Assembly (NCBI GenBank): GCA_036525795.1 | Contig: DATCZS010000086.1 | Location: 1 to 24,137, forward strand | Direction of reading: 5' to 3' | Origin: DATCZS01 sp036525795 | GTDB lineage: Bacteria; Actinomycetota; Acidimicrobiia; Spongiisociales; ZC4RG35 | DNA: 24,137 nt | In this document: piece by piece, positions 7,231 to 13,881 of the stretch | How positions within the stretch are numbered: the stretch's first letter is position 1 | Layout of the letters: each line of letters begins with the position of its first letter | Made by a program: the position numbers and the translations under genes | Notes under the pieces: model-generated | The model's database searches: none | What the model saw: only the letters and a program-made list of their open reading frames with translations | What the model was told of the DNA's origin: nothing

Positions 7231-7269
7231 TGCGGAACGGATCTGCGCGGGGAACAGATCCGTTCCGCA
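7231..7269 (+). terminator. Strong hairpin after the cupredoxin lipoprotein gene
   Basis: TGCGGAACGGATCTG (7231-7245) pairs perfectly with CAGATCCGTTCCGCA (7255-7269) across a 9-base loop, starting seven bases after the stop. No T-run follows. Position and strength suit a terminator of the hairpin-only type. Confidence 0.75.
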
Positions 7270-7442
7270 CCCTGCAGCTGGCTTCGGATCCGGCCATGCG
7301 CGGACGGGTCATGGCCCTGACGGGCGGTGGCGTCCCTGGGATCCACCCCGATCGGCGGCCCCATCATCGGTTGGGTCGGAGAGCACGCCGGTCCGCGTCT
7401 GGCCCTCGGGATGGGAGGGGCGGCAACGCCCGTCAGGGGGAT
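7269..7442 (+). pseudogene. Remnant of an MFS_3-family transporter gene (frameshifted)
   Basis: From 7269 one frame reads LQLASDPAMRGRVMAL. After 16 junk bases a second frame continues LGSTPIGGPIIGWVGEH, then GPRLALGMGG. Together these recreate the conserved segment of MFS_3 (PF05977-type) transporters, where RGRVMAL is followed by about five residues and then LGSTPIGxPxxGW. Sixteen bases stand where fifteen would be expected, a +1 shift. Everything before RGRVMAL is missing, replaced abruptly by the hairpin, and no transporter-like sequence continues after about 7442. The function is dead. The stretch from 7443 to 7563 shows nothing further. Confidence 0.6.
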
Positions 7443-7563
7443 CGTGGCCCATCGCACACTCACGCATGTGGAGGGTCGACCCGGTCCGGTGGAGCCGATC
7501 CCTCCACCGAAACCGATCGGCTGAGCCCGCCCGTACCCCCCGTCGACCGACAGGACCCACGCC

Positions 7564-8496
7564 TCACCAGTGCCGGAGCATCCCGAGGACGGCACTCGGA
7601 CTGAGTCGTTGAAGTTCGGTCAGCTCGGTGCATGCGGCGTAGCCGCAGTCGACGCAGACCTCGTCCGGCGCCCGGCAACACACGAACTCGCCGTCGATAT
7701 CGAGCACCGAGGCGATCGGGAACCGTCTTGGCCAGTCTCCCGACTGCAACGCCCGCAAGCCGGCCTTCGAGTTCAACACCGGAAGACCCCGGCGGATGCA
7801 CGACAGCAACTCGTCGATCAGCGGCCACCGCTCCGTCCGATCCAGGAACAGCTCGTCGTGTCCGTAGTACGGCGTGTGGAAGTAGAACATCACCCCGATC
7901 ACCGGGAGCCTCGTATCACGGACCCAGCGCAGGAACGGCTCCACCCCGCCGGCCGTGTTCCTGTCGATGACGTAGACCACGGCGAGGCGCGGGTGCCCGC
8001 TGGAGCGCACAGCCTGCTCCACCTGGTCGAAGTGGTCACCGCGGCGCAGTTCGAAGGTGCCGGGAAGGCCGTCCATCGACACCCAGACCGTGTCTGCCGA
8101 GGTCTCGATCCCGCGCAGGCCGTTGGTGTAGACGTGAACGTGGAAGAACCCGATGCTCCGGGCCGCGACGACGAGGTCCTCGAGGCCCCGGCCACCGTCG
8201 CGCCACAACGTCGGCTCGCCTCCGGTGAAATACAGCTCCCGGAACCCTCGCCGGTGGGCTCCCCGCATCGCCTCGGTCGCCTCCTCCCAGCTCATGGATC
8301 TCCGACCGGTGTTGGCGACCGTGCACCCGCGGCACGCCAGATTGCAGCGGTCGGTGATGGCGATCCCGTAGACCAACGGGTCGACCCGTCGCAGCACCAC
8401 GAAGCGCCACATGTACCCGAGGTAGTGGCGCGCCATGGCGACGGAGGACACGCGGACGCCGGCTGCCGACCCGGCTCTCCGGAGACGGGTGGTCAT
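7564..8496 (-). CDS. Radical SAM protein with C-terminal Cys cluster
   Basis: Radical S-adenosylmethionine enzyme of 310 aa; reaction unknown. The [4Fe-4S] motif CNLACRGC (Cys51, 55, 58) follows a beta-strand GIAITDR, and the SAM-binding GGEP motif is at 92-95. The C-terminus holds Cys273, 274, 281, 284 and 289 (CC...CVDCGYAAC), suggesting an auxiliary Fe-S cluster of the SPASM/twitch kind, though the spacing is not the standard one. A longer frame continues to 9198, but upstream of 8496 it merely shadows the neighbouring gene. The ATG at 8496 overlaps the stop of the HemN-like gene by one base (TGATG), so the two are co-translated. It lies third behind arsR. Arsenic-related chemistry is possible but unproven. 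Confidence 0.88.
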   Translation of the reverse strand: MTTRLRRAGSAAGVRVSSVAMARHYLGYMWRFVVLRRVDPLVYGIAITDRCNLACRGCTVANTGRRSMSWEEATEAMRGAHRRGFRELYFTGGEPTLWRDGGRGLEDLVVAARSIGFFHVHVYTNGLRGIETSADTVWVSMDGLPGTFELRRGDHFDQVEQAVRSSGHPRLAVVYVIDRNTAGGVEPFLRWVRDTRLPVIGVMFYFHTPYYGHDELFLDRTERWPLIDELLSCIRRGLPVLNSKAGLRALQSGDWPRRFPIASVLDIDGEFVCCRAPDEVCVDCGYAACTELTELQRLSPSAVLGMLRHW

Positions 8497-9713
8497 CACA
8501 CACCCCCTGCAACCGGCGCCTGTTGATGTTCGTTCATCATCTCCTCCCACAGCGGTTCGATCAAGTGGTAGGTGACCCACCGCTCGAGGTCGTGGTAGAC
8601 GTCGTATCCAGGTGGGGTCAACGAGAGGACCTCGCCGTCCCGCCTCGACCATCCCGCCCACCTCGAGATCAATCGCAGCAGCCGCGACAGCGGATGAGCG
8701 AGCAAGGGATCGGACGGGTGAGCCGGCATGACTCCCGTGTACGCCTGCCAGAACGAGCGGTACGCAGCTGCTCCCGGAGCGCGAAGGCGGGTGAGCCGCG
8801 CAACCGGCAGGATGCCGGCGTCGAGCGCCTCCTCGTACTGGTCGAGACCGAAGTGGTTGACGAAGAACACCCGGCCGGCGAAGGACGCCGCCCCCGCCCC
8901 GAGGCCGAGGAAGTAGGGGCGCGTGATCGAGGTGTAGGCAGGCGAACCTTCCCGATTGAAGGTCCACACCGAGCGCCGCTCGTAGCCATGGGCTGTCGCC
9001 AGGTCGGTGGCAGCCCGAAGCAGCGAGTGCTCCGCCCGACGATCGTGCCGACCCTTCCCGAACGGCGTGTACCCGAAACGCATCAGCGGGTAGGTCGACA
9101 CCTGCTCGACCCCGGACCGGAAACACTCGGCCAGGTCGTCGAACAGGATCGTCGGATCGTCGTAGGCGGCATCGAAGATCAGGTCGACGTCGACGCACTC
9201 GAAATGCTCCACGGCGGTCTCTATCGCCGTCCTGCTCGCCTCCGGCGTGCCGGGCCGACGCAGGCGCTGCAGCACCGATCTATTGAACGACTGCACCCCG
9301 AGGCTGACGAAGTCGAATCCCAGTTCGCGCATGCGCCGGGCGCCGCGAGGGGTCATGTGCAACGGAAGGACTTCTATGGCCCGCTCGCCTGAGACGGGCA
9401 GTCGCGCCAGCAGGTTCTCCAATCCGTCCAGACACAGCGTCGGGGTACCGCCCCCGACGTACAACGACGGAAACGGGCCTGGCATCGCATCGAGGTACAG
9501 GGCCGCTTCCCGTTCGAGGCGATCGAGGTAGCGCGCGACGCGCACTTCGTCGTACGCCACCTTGTTGTACGGGCAGAACGGGCACATCGTCCGACAGAAG
9601 GGGATGTGCACGTACAGCCCCGGGGTCTCGGAGAACAGGCCTGCTACGACGTCGGGCGAGAGGGCCAAACCAGGGCCTTCGAAGCGGATCCCGTAGCGAC
9701 GCACCGGCACCAC
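8496..9713 (-). CDS. HemN/HemW-like radical SAM protein
   Basis: Radical SAM protein of 405 aa related to oxygen-independent coproporphyrinogen III oxidase. YVHIPFCRTMCPFCPY carries the cluster cysteines Cys40, 44 and 47 in CX3CX2C spacing, and the SAM-binding segment VGGGTPT follows near residue 87. The later LGLGAGAASF segment matches the GLGxGAxS region of the HemN/HemW family. True HemN has a different N-terminal extension and HemW a CX3CX2CxF motif, so I do not assign haem synthesis; other relatives are methyltransferases or haem-degrading enzymes. The GTG at 9713 is the first start after an in-frame stop and has AGGTGAG just upstream. arsR lies 72 bases upstream on the same strand, so it may be an ArsR-controlled gene. 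Confidence 0.88.
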   Translation of the reverse strand: MVPVRRYGIRFEGPGLALSPDVVAGLFSETPGLYVHIPFCRTMCPFCPYNKVAYDEVRVARYLDRLEREAALYLDAMPGPFPSLYVGGGTPTLCLDGLENLLARLPVSGERAIEVLPLHMTPRGARRMRELGFDFVSLGVQSFNRSVLQRLRRPGTPEASRTAIETAVEHFECVDVDLIFDAAYDDPTILFDDLAECFRSGVEQVSTYPLMRFGYTPFGKGRHDRRAEHSLLRAATDLATAHGYERRSVWTFNREGSPAYTSITRPYFLGLGAGAASFAGRVFFVNHFGLDQYEEALDAGILPVARLTRLRAPGAAAYRSFWQAYTGVMPAHPSDPLLAHPLSRLLRLISRWAGWSRRDGEVLSLTPPGYDVYHDLERWVTYHLIEPLWEEMMNEHQQAPVAGGV

Positions 9714-9785
9714 CTCTCACCTGCACCGTATCGGCCGGCGCGCCAGGGGCTTAGAGTCGATCGTCGTGCGATGCCGGGGGTCGAT

Positions 9786-10121
9786 TCAGGACATGGCGAG
9801 GGCGTCGCGCAGGACCGTCAGCCGCTCGGGTACCACGCTCACCCACGCCCACCTCCCCCGTTGCTCGCGCCGCACGAGTCCGGCGTCGACCAGGATCGAC
9901 AGGTGATGGCTCACCGTGGGCTGGCTCCGCCCGACCGGCTCGACCAGGTCGCAGATGCAGATCTCCCCGTCCGGGGCATTGGCGACCAGGCTCAGCAGAC
10001 GGAGCCGAACGGGATCGGCCAGCACCTTGAACCCGGCTGCGAGGGCCTCGGCGTCGGCCTGGTCGAGGGGCTCCTCCGCCAGTGGCGCACAACACGACTC
10101 GATGGTCGGGACGTCCATCAT
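9786..10121 (-). CDS. arsR: Arsenite-responsive repressor, ArsR family
   Basis: Winged-helix repressor of 111 aa that leaves DNA on binding As(III). The sensor motif CICDLV with Cys55 and Cys57 sits in the classical ArsR position, directly before the recognition helix SQPTVSHHLSIL (66-77). Cys10 and Cys11 at the N-terminus may supply a third thiolate, as in some actinobacterial ArsR proteins. Two tandem ATGs (10121 and 10118) can start translation; TAGCCT lies six bases before the second, a leaderless-type arrangement. It diverges from arsM, and a CATCGATATG box falls in its -35 region, consistent with autoregulation. Two radical SAM genes follow on the same strand. Confidence 0.94.
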   Translation of the reverse strand: MMDVPTIESCCAPLAEEPLDQADAEALAAGFKVLADPVRLRLLSLVANAPDGEICICDLVEPVGRSQPTVSHHLSILVDAGLVRREQRGRWAWVSVVPERLTVLRDALAMS

Positions 10122-10124
10122 CTC

Positions 10125-10130
10125 AGGCTA
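10125..10130 (-). promoter_or_regulatory. Possible -10 element (TAGCCT) of arsR
   Basis: TAGCCT on the minus strand ends six bases before the second arsR ATG (10118) and three before the first (10121). The matching -35 position (about 10148-10153) is inside the first CATCGATATG box, so repressor bound there would block it. Confidence 0.4.
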
Positions 10131-10139
10131 GCAAACCTA

Positions 10140-10169
10140 TTGACGTACATCGATATGACAGGATATGAT
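10140..10169 (+). promoter_or_regulatory. arsM promoter, TTGACG-N18-TATGAT
   Basis: TTGACG (10140-10145) and TATGAT (10164-10169) are separated by 18 bases, each one base from consensus. Expected start is near 10176, giving a short leader with GAGGA before the arsM ATG. The spacer contains one CATCGATATG box. Confidence 0.75.
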
Positions 10170-10193
10170 CACGCATAGAAGTTCATCGATATG
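10148..10193. promoter_or_regulatory. Two ArsR-operator-like boxes, CATCGATATG
   Basis: The decamer CATCGATATG occurs exactly at 10148-10157 and 10184-10193, both preceded by T[AT]. The first lies between the -35 and -10 of the arsM promoter and at the -35 position of arsR; the second lies just after the arsM transcription start. A site pair placed to shut off both directions is what an ArsR repressor would need. Direct binding is inferred from position only. Confidence 0.6.
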
Positions 10194-10204
10194 TGAGGAC
10201 GCCC

Positions 10205-10930
10205 ATGACGAACGACAACGCATTGAGAGAAACCGTTCGACGCCGCTACGCCGCCAGCGCCGTCGCAGTGAGCGAGGGATGCTGCGGACCCTCGACGGTC
10301 GACGTCACCGGCGACCAGTATTCGACCACCGAGCTCTCTTCGCTCCCGGCCGACGCCGCCGCCGCCAGCCTCGGATGCGGCAATCCCACCGCCGTCGCCG
10401 AATTGCGTCAGGGCGAAACCGTGCTCGACCTGGGTTCGGGTGGCGGCATCGATGTGATCCTGTCCGCCAGACGGGTGGGATCGACCGGCTTCGCCTACGG
10501 GCTCGACATGACCGACGAGATGCTGGAGCTGGCGCGGCGCAACGCCGCCGAAGCCGCAGTCGAGAACGTCGAGTTCCTGCGAGGGCTCATCGAGCAGATC
10601 CCGCTCGCCGACGACGCCGTTGACGTGGTGATCTCCAACTGCGTGATCAACCTGTCGGTCGACAAGGCGGCCGTCTTCGCCGAGATGGCCCGGGTGCTGC
10701 GGCCCGGCGGCCGCATCGGCATCACCGACATCGTGGCAGACGACTCGCTCAGCCCGGAGCAGCGGGCCGAGCGTGGAAGCTGGGTGGGGTGCATCGCCGG
10801 TGCGCTCTCGGTTGCCGAGTACACCCAGGGTCTGGCGGAGGCGGGGTTCGTCGACGTGTCCCTGACCCCGACCCACGAGGCAACCGATGGCCTCTACTCG
10901 ATGATCATCCGGGCACGAACGCCGGACTGA
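10205..10930 (+). CDS. arsM: Arsenite S-adenosylmethionine methyltransferase
   Basis: Cytosolic enzyme, 241 aa, that transfers methyl groups from SAM to As(III), giving mono-, di- and volatile trimethylated arsenic. The class I SAM fold shows LDLGSGGGIDV at 75-85. The diagnostic cysteines are all visible: Cys26/Cys27 in EGCCGPS, Cys58 in LGCGNP, Cys146 in SNCVINL and Cys196 in WVGCIAGAL; the last two bind As(III) in characterised ArsM proteins. The ATG at 10205 has GAGGA six bases upstream; a GTG at 10193 is less likely because it lies inside the second operator box and before that ribosome site. First gene of the plus-strand arsenic set, under the divergent ArsR-type control region. Confidence 0.95.
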   Translation: MTNDNALRETVRRRYAASAVAVSEGCCGPSTVDVTGDQYSTTELSSLPADAAAASLGCGNPTAVAELRQGETVLDLGSGGGIDVILSARRVGSTGFAYGLDMTDEMLELARRNAAEAAVENVEFLRGLIEQIPLADDAVDVVISNCVINLSVDKAAVFAEMARVLRPGGRIGITDIVADDSLSPEQRAERGSWVGCIAGALSVAEYTQGLAEAGFVDVSLTPTHEATDGLYSMIIRARTPD

Positions 10931-10938
10931 CCCCCACA

Positions 10939-10968
10939 TTGACTCACCAGTTCTTGAATCGGTAGCTT
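10939..10968 (+). promoter_or_regulatory. Possible second promoter, TTGACT-N18-TAGCTT, before the channel gene
   Basis: TTGACT (10939-10944) and TAGCTT (10963-10968) are spaced 18 bases and lie between arsM and the aquaporin gene. The predicted start falls about seven bases later, at the ATG at 10976 that opens a 27-codon ORF ending in the aquaporin start codon. The channel and arsC may thus have expression separate from arsM. Confidence 0.4.
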
Positions 10969-11055
10969 GCCCGGGATGGACGTCGCACAGCGAGTGGCCG
11001 CCCATGCGGCGCCGGGGGATTCACGGCGGCTGGGGGATCCGCGGCGGATGGCGTC

Positions 11056-11727
11056 GTGACCGGTCGTCTGCTGGGAGAAGGGATCGGGACCGCCCTGCTC
11101 CTGTTCCTGATCGTGGGCAGCGGAATCGCCGCCGAGACGTCGACGTCCGACCAGGGGCTCCAGCTCCTTGCTCATGCGCTCTCCGTCGGACTGGGCCTCG
11201 CCGTGCTGATCGCACTCTTTCAGACGGTGTCCGGTTCGCACTTCAATCCGGCCGTGACCCTGGCGTTCTGGCGGACCGGCGAGGTATCCGGCGCGGTCAC
11301 GCTCAGATACATCGCCACCCAGATCGGCGGAGCGATCCTGGGTGTGGCGGCCGCCGACCTGACCTACGGCAACCAGGCACTCGTGATGTCGGCGAACGAG
11401 CGGTCCGGCGTGGGCCTGGTGGCGTCGGAGGCGGTCGCCACGTTCGTCCTTGTCATCGTGATCCTCGCCCTGGTGCGAACCGGGCGCGCCGCCGCCGTCC
11501 CCGCCGCAGTCGGCGCCTGGGTGAGCGCCGCCATCTTCGCCACCGCCTCGACGTCCTTCGCCAATCCGGCCGTCACCGTGGCGCGGATGTTCACCGACAC
11601 CTACACGGGCATCCACCCGTCCTCGGTCGGGGGCTTCGTCGTCGCCCAGGTCGTGGCCGGGTTCGCCGCCGCCGTGCTCGCCCCCACCCTGTTCCCCCGA
11701 CCGGGATCCCGCCCTGTCCCCGACTGA
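11056..11727 (+). CDS. aqpS: Aquaglyceroporin of the arsenic type (AqpS-like)
   Basis: Six-helix major intrinsic protein of 223 aa. Both pore motifs are present: NPA 64-66 (HFNPAVT) and NPA 170-172 (FANPAVTVARMFTDTYTGI). The second loop, with ARxxTDTxxGI, is like that of MIP channels coded in ars operons, for example rhizobial AqpS, which lets As(OH)3 run down its gradient. Together with ArsC this would give arsenate detoxification without a pump. The GTG at 11056 has no clear ribosome site, but it overlaps by four bases (GTGA) the stop of a 27-codon ORF that starts at 10976, suggesting coupling. arsC follows after 11 bases. Confidence 0.88.
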   Translation: MTGRLLGEGIGTALLLFLIVGSGIAAETSTSDQGLQLLAHALSVGLGLAVLIALFQTVSGSHFNPAVTLAFWRTGEVSGAVTLRYIATQIGGAILGVAAADLTYGNQALVMSANERSGVGLVASEAVATFVLVIVILALVRTGRAAAVPAAVGAWVSAAIFATASTSFANPAVTVARMFTDTYTGIHPSSVGGFVVAQVVAGFAAAVLAPTLFPRPGSRPVPD

Positions 11728-11738
11728 AACGGAGCATC

Positions 11739-12164
11739 ATGCCGCCTGAGTCGACCACCAAGCCGAGTGTCATGTTCCTCTGCGTGCACAACGCCGGCCG
11801 CTCCCAGATGGCGGCAGGGTGGATGCGGCACCTCGGCGGCGAGAACGTCGACGTCTTCTCGGGCGGATCCGAGCCCGCCGATGCCGTCAACCCTGCCGCG
11901 GTGGCGGCCATGGCCGAACGGGGCATCGACATCTCCCACGCGGCGCCCCGGAGATGGGCCGATGACGACATTCGGACCGTCGACGTGGTGGTCACGATGG
12001 GCTGCGGAGACGCCTGCCCGGTGTTCCCGGGGACGCGCTACATCGACTGGGAGCTCGAAGACCCGGCGGACAGGTCGGTCGAGGACGTGCGCCCGATCCG
12101 CGACGACATCGAACACCGCGTCCGCGCCCTCCTCAGCGACCTCGGGGTCCCCCGGCGAACCTGA
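11739..12164 (+). CDS. arsC: Arsenate reductase, low-molecular-weight phosphatase-like
   Basis: Reduces arsenate to arsenite in the cytosol, 141 aa. The phosphatase-like loop CVHNAGRS carries nucleophile Cys15 and Arg21 (CX5R), and a further pair, Cys89 and Cys93, lies in MGCGDACPVFPG. The conserved Asp of the DP motif is in WELEDP (about 103-109). Thioredoxin-linked ArsC proteins use a three-cysteine relay like this; actinobacterial relatives can instead use mycothiol, and the sequence does not decide between them. GGAG lies just upstream of the ATG. Its product, arsenite, is the substrate for both the channel and ArsM encoded just before it. A hairpin follows. Confidence 0.93.
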   Translation: MPPESTTKPSVMFLCVHNAGRSQMAAGWMRHLGGENVDVFSGGSEPADAVNPAAVAAMAERGIDISHAAPRRWADDDIRTVDVVVTMGCGDACPVFPGTRYIDWELEDPADRSVEDVRPIRDDIEHRVRALLSDLGVPRRT

Positions 12165-12189
12165 GGCACGCCTTTCCCATTCGAGGAAG

Positions 12190-12229
12190 ACCGCCGAACG
12201 TTCGGCGATGCTCTTGAACGTCCGGCGGT
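12190..12229. terminator. Hairpin between the converging ars and glycosidase genes
   Basis: ACCGCCGAACGTTC (12190-12203) pairs with GAACGTCCGGCGGT (12216-12229) with one mismatch across a 12-base loop. It lies 25 bases after arsC and 25 bases after the stop of the converging GH1 gene, so it may serve both strands. No T-run is present. Confidence 0.65.
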
Positions 12230-12254
12230 GGTACCCGCATGCGAACGCGAACGC

Positions 12255-13532
12255 CTATGGCGCGGGGACCACGCCGCTTCGGGCGATCGCACCCAGGAAT
12301 GCGGCGGATGGCTTGGGGGTTCGCACCTGATTGGAGCGGTCGACGGCGATGAGCCCGAATTGCATCCGGTAGCCGAAGCCCCATTCGAAATTGTCGAACG
12401 CCGACCAGTGGATGTACCCCCGCAGCGGGACCCCTTCGGCGACCACCTCGTGGAGCGCGCCGAGCGCGGCGGTGATGAACTCGATTCGCTCTTCGTCGCG
12501 CCGGGTGGCGATGCCGTGCTCGGTGACCAGCAGGTCCTTTCCGGGCAGGAGCTTCGCGGCGCGGCGCACCGTGGCCGCCACGGCCTCGGGACGGAACTCG
12601 TAGCCCATGTCGGTCCGGCGGACGTCTCCGCCCCGGTGGGTATCGGCGAAGTCCGTCGTCCGGGATCTCACCAGAGGCGGGAAGACGGCCCGCCTGATGA
12701 CGCCGATCCCGACCAGCGCCCGAATCAGCGGGGCGGTCCACGGCGGTGCCTCGATCGCCGCCCGGGTGTAGGTCTGCACCCCGACGAAGTCGTCGGAGTC
12801 GCACACCTCCAAGAACACGTCCTCTGTGAACCTCCGCAGGTACTCCATGAGGGGTCGACCGGCGGCGTTGGATTCGTACTCCGCCATCGAATGGGTCGCC
12901 CCCACACGAGCGGCAGGGCGGGCATCCTTGACGGCATCACGCCCCGCCACGTGGCAGAGCCGCAGACCGTTGATGGCCCGATGCCACGAGTCCATGTCCC
13001 TGGTCCCAGGTGGCCATCCGAACGCAGCCAGGTATCCCCCCAGGGCGAGAACCCCGGGCTCGTTGATGGTGCAGTACCAATCGACCTCATCTTCGAGGGC
13101 CGTCGCCACCGCCCGGCAGTAGCGCTCGAACAGCGACGGGGCGTCCGGCGCCAAGAACCCCCCTCTGGCGGCGAGCCAGCGGGGAACGGTGAAGTGATGC
13201 AGCGTGACCATGGGAATCATCCCGTTGGAGCGCACTGCGGCCACGACCGCCCGGTAATGGCGAAACGCCTCCGAATCGAACCGCCCCTCCTCCGGCTCCA
13301 CCCGCGCCCACTCCACCGAGAACCGGTAGAGCCCGAAGCCGAGTGAGGCGATGAGGGCGACGTCGTCGCGGTACCGGGCGTAGTGCTCGATGGCACTCCC
13401 GCTCGGTTCGGCCACCGGGCTTCCCCGCCGGTGCTCCCACTCCCACCAGTCCGAACCGGTGTTGTCTCCCTCCACCTGATGCGCGGCGGTGGCCGTGCCC
13501 CACAGAAAGCCGTCTGGAAAGCGCAGCTCCAT
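12255..13532 (-). CDS. Glycoside hydrolase family 1 (beta-glycosidase)
   Basis: Retaining beta-glycosidase of 425 aa with the (beta/alpha)8 barrel fold of GH1. FPDGFLWGTATAAHQVEG at 5-22 is the family N-terminal signature. The acid/base Glu158 is in TINEP and the nucleophile Glu338 is in VTEHG. GH1 enzymes nearly always have TENG here, so His in place of Asn is unusual. A late WSAFDNFEWGFGY segment is the usual aglycone-side motif. The substrate is not readable. There is no signal peptide, so the enzyme is cytosolic. The frame stays open upstream, but the family starts at this ATG; TAGCAT lies seven bases before it, suggesting a leaderless transcript. Confidence 0.93.
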   Translation of the reverse strand: MELRFPDGFLWGTATAAHQVEGDNTGSDWWEWEHRRGSPVAEPSGSAIEHYARYRDDVALIASLGFGLYRFSVEWARVEPEEGRFDSEAFRHYRAVVAAVRSNGMIPMVTLHHFTVPRWLAARGGFLAPDAPSLFERYCRAVATALEDEVDWYCTINEPGVLALGGYLAAFGWPPGTRDMDSWHRAINGLRLCHVAGRDAVKDARPAARVGATHSMAEYESNAAGRPLMEYLRRFTEDVFLEVCDSDDFVGVQTYTRAAIEAPPWTAPLIRALVGIGVIRRAVFPPLVRSRTTDFADTHRGGDVRRTDMGYEFRPEAVAATVRRAAKLLPGKDLLVTEHGIATRRDEERIEFITAALGALHEVVAEGVPLRGYIHWSAFDNFEWGFGYRMQFGLIAVDRSNQVRTPKPSAAFLGAIARSGVVPAP

Positions 13533-13539
13533 TGCTCCG

Positions 13540-13545
13540 ATGCTA
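13540..13545 (-). promoter_or_regulatory. Possible -10 element (TAGCAT) of the GH1 gene
   Basis: TAGCAT on the minus strand is seven bases before the ATG at 13532. GGAG is present but only two bases from the ATG, so leaderless initiation is plausible. Confidence 0.35.
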
Positions 13546-13572
13546 CGTGGTCCACCGGTCCGGTTCGGGACG

Positions 13573-13869
13573 TCAGGGGTCGACGACGACCATCGACACC
13601 GAGACCGTGTCACCGGCAGTGAGCCCTTCCCGCTCACGCACCATTCGCTTGACGGCCAGCACGTACGACGCCGCCTTGGTGTCGGGAAAGAGCGACGTGG
13701 CCCACGTGGTGGATCCAATGGTCACCGAGACCTTGACCGACCCGAAGCCGCGCCCCACGCCACGCACTGTGGCCTCGATCTCGTCGGCGATGCCGCCCGG
13801 GACGGTGACGAAGTGCCACGGGGCGACGCCGTCGTGGAGCCAGAGATCGGCATCGAAGGAGAACACCAC
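13573..13869 (-). CDS. DUF1905-domain protein
   Basis: Small protein of 98 aa that matches the DUF1905 pattern: WHFVTVPGGIADEI near the start, FGSVKVSVTIGSTTW in the middle, SLFPDTKAASYVLAVK, and an REGLTAGDTVSVS end. The family forms a small beta-barrel of unknown function and is often fused to a YdeI-like domain, absent here. GTG 13869 is preceded by AGGGA and lies 12 bases after the acyltransferase stop, so it is likely in one operon with that gene. The link between the two is unclear. Confidence 0.85.
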   Translation of the reverse strand: MVFSFDADLWLHDGVAPWHFVTVPGGIADEIEATVRGVGRGFGSVKVSVTIGSTTWATSLFPDTKAASYVLAVKRMVREREGLTAGDTVSVSMVVVDP

Positions 13870-13881
13870 GGCGGTCCCTGC

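Noticed and set aside
8497..9198. N-terminal extension of the second radical SAM protein
   Set aside because: This part of the frame is out of register within the HemN-like gene and Arg-rich; the TGATG overlap defines the real start.
7564..12164. Complete arsinothricin or arsenosugar biosynthetic cluster
   Set aside because: I see no clear ArsL or ArsS signature and no other biosynthetic gene; only the arsenic link is kept, as a hypothesis.
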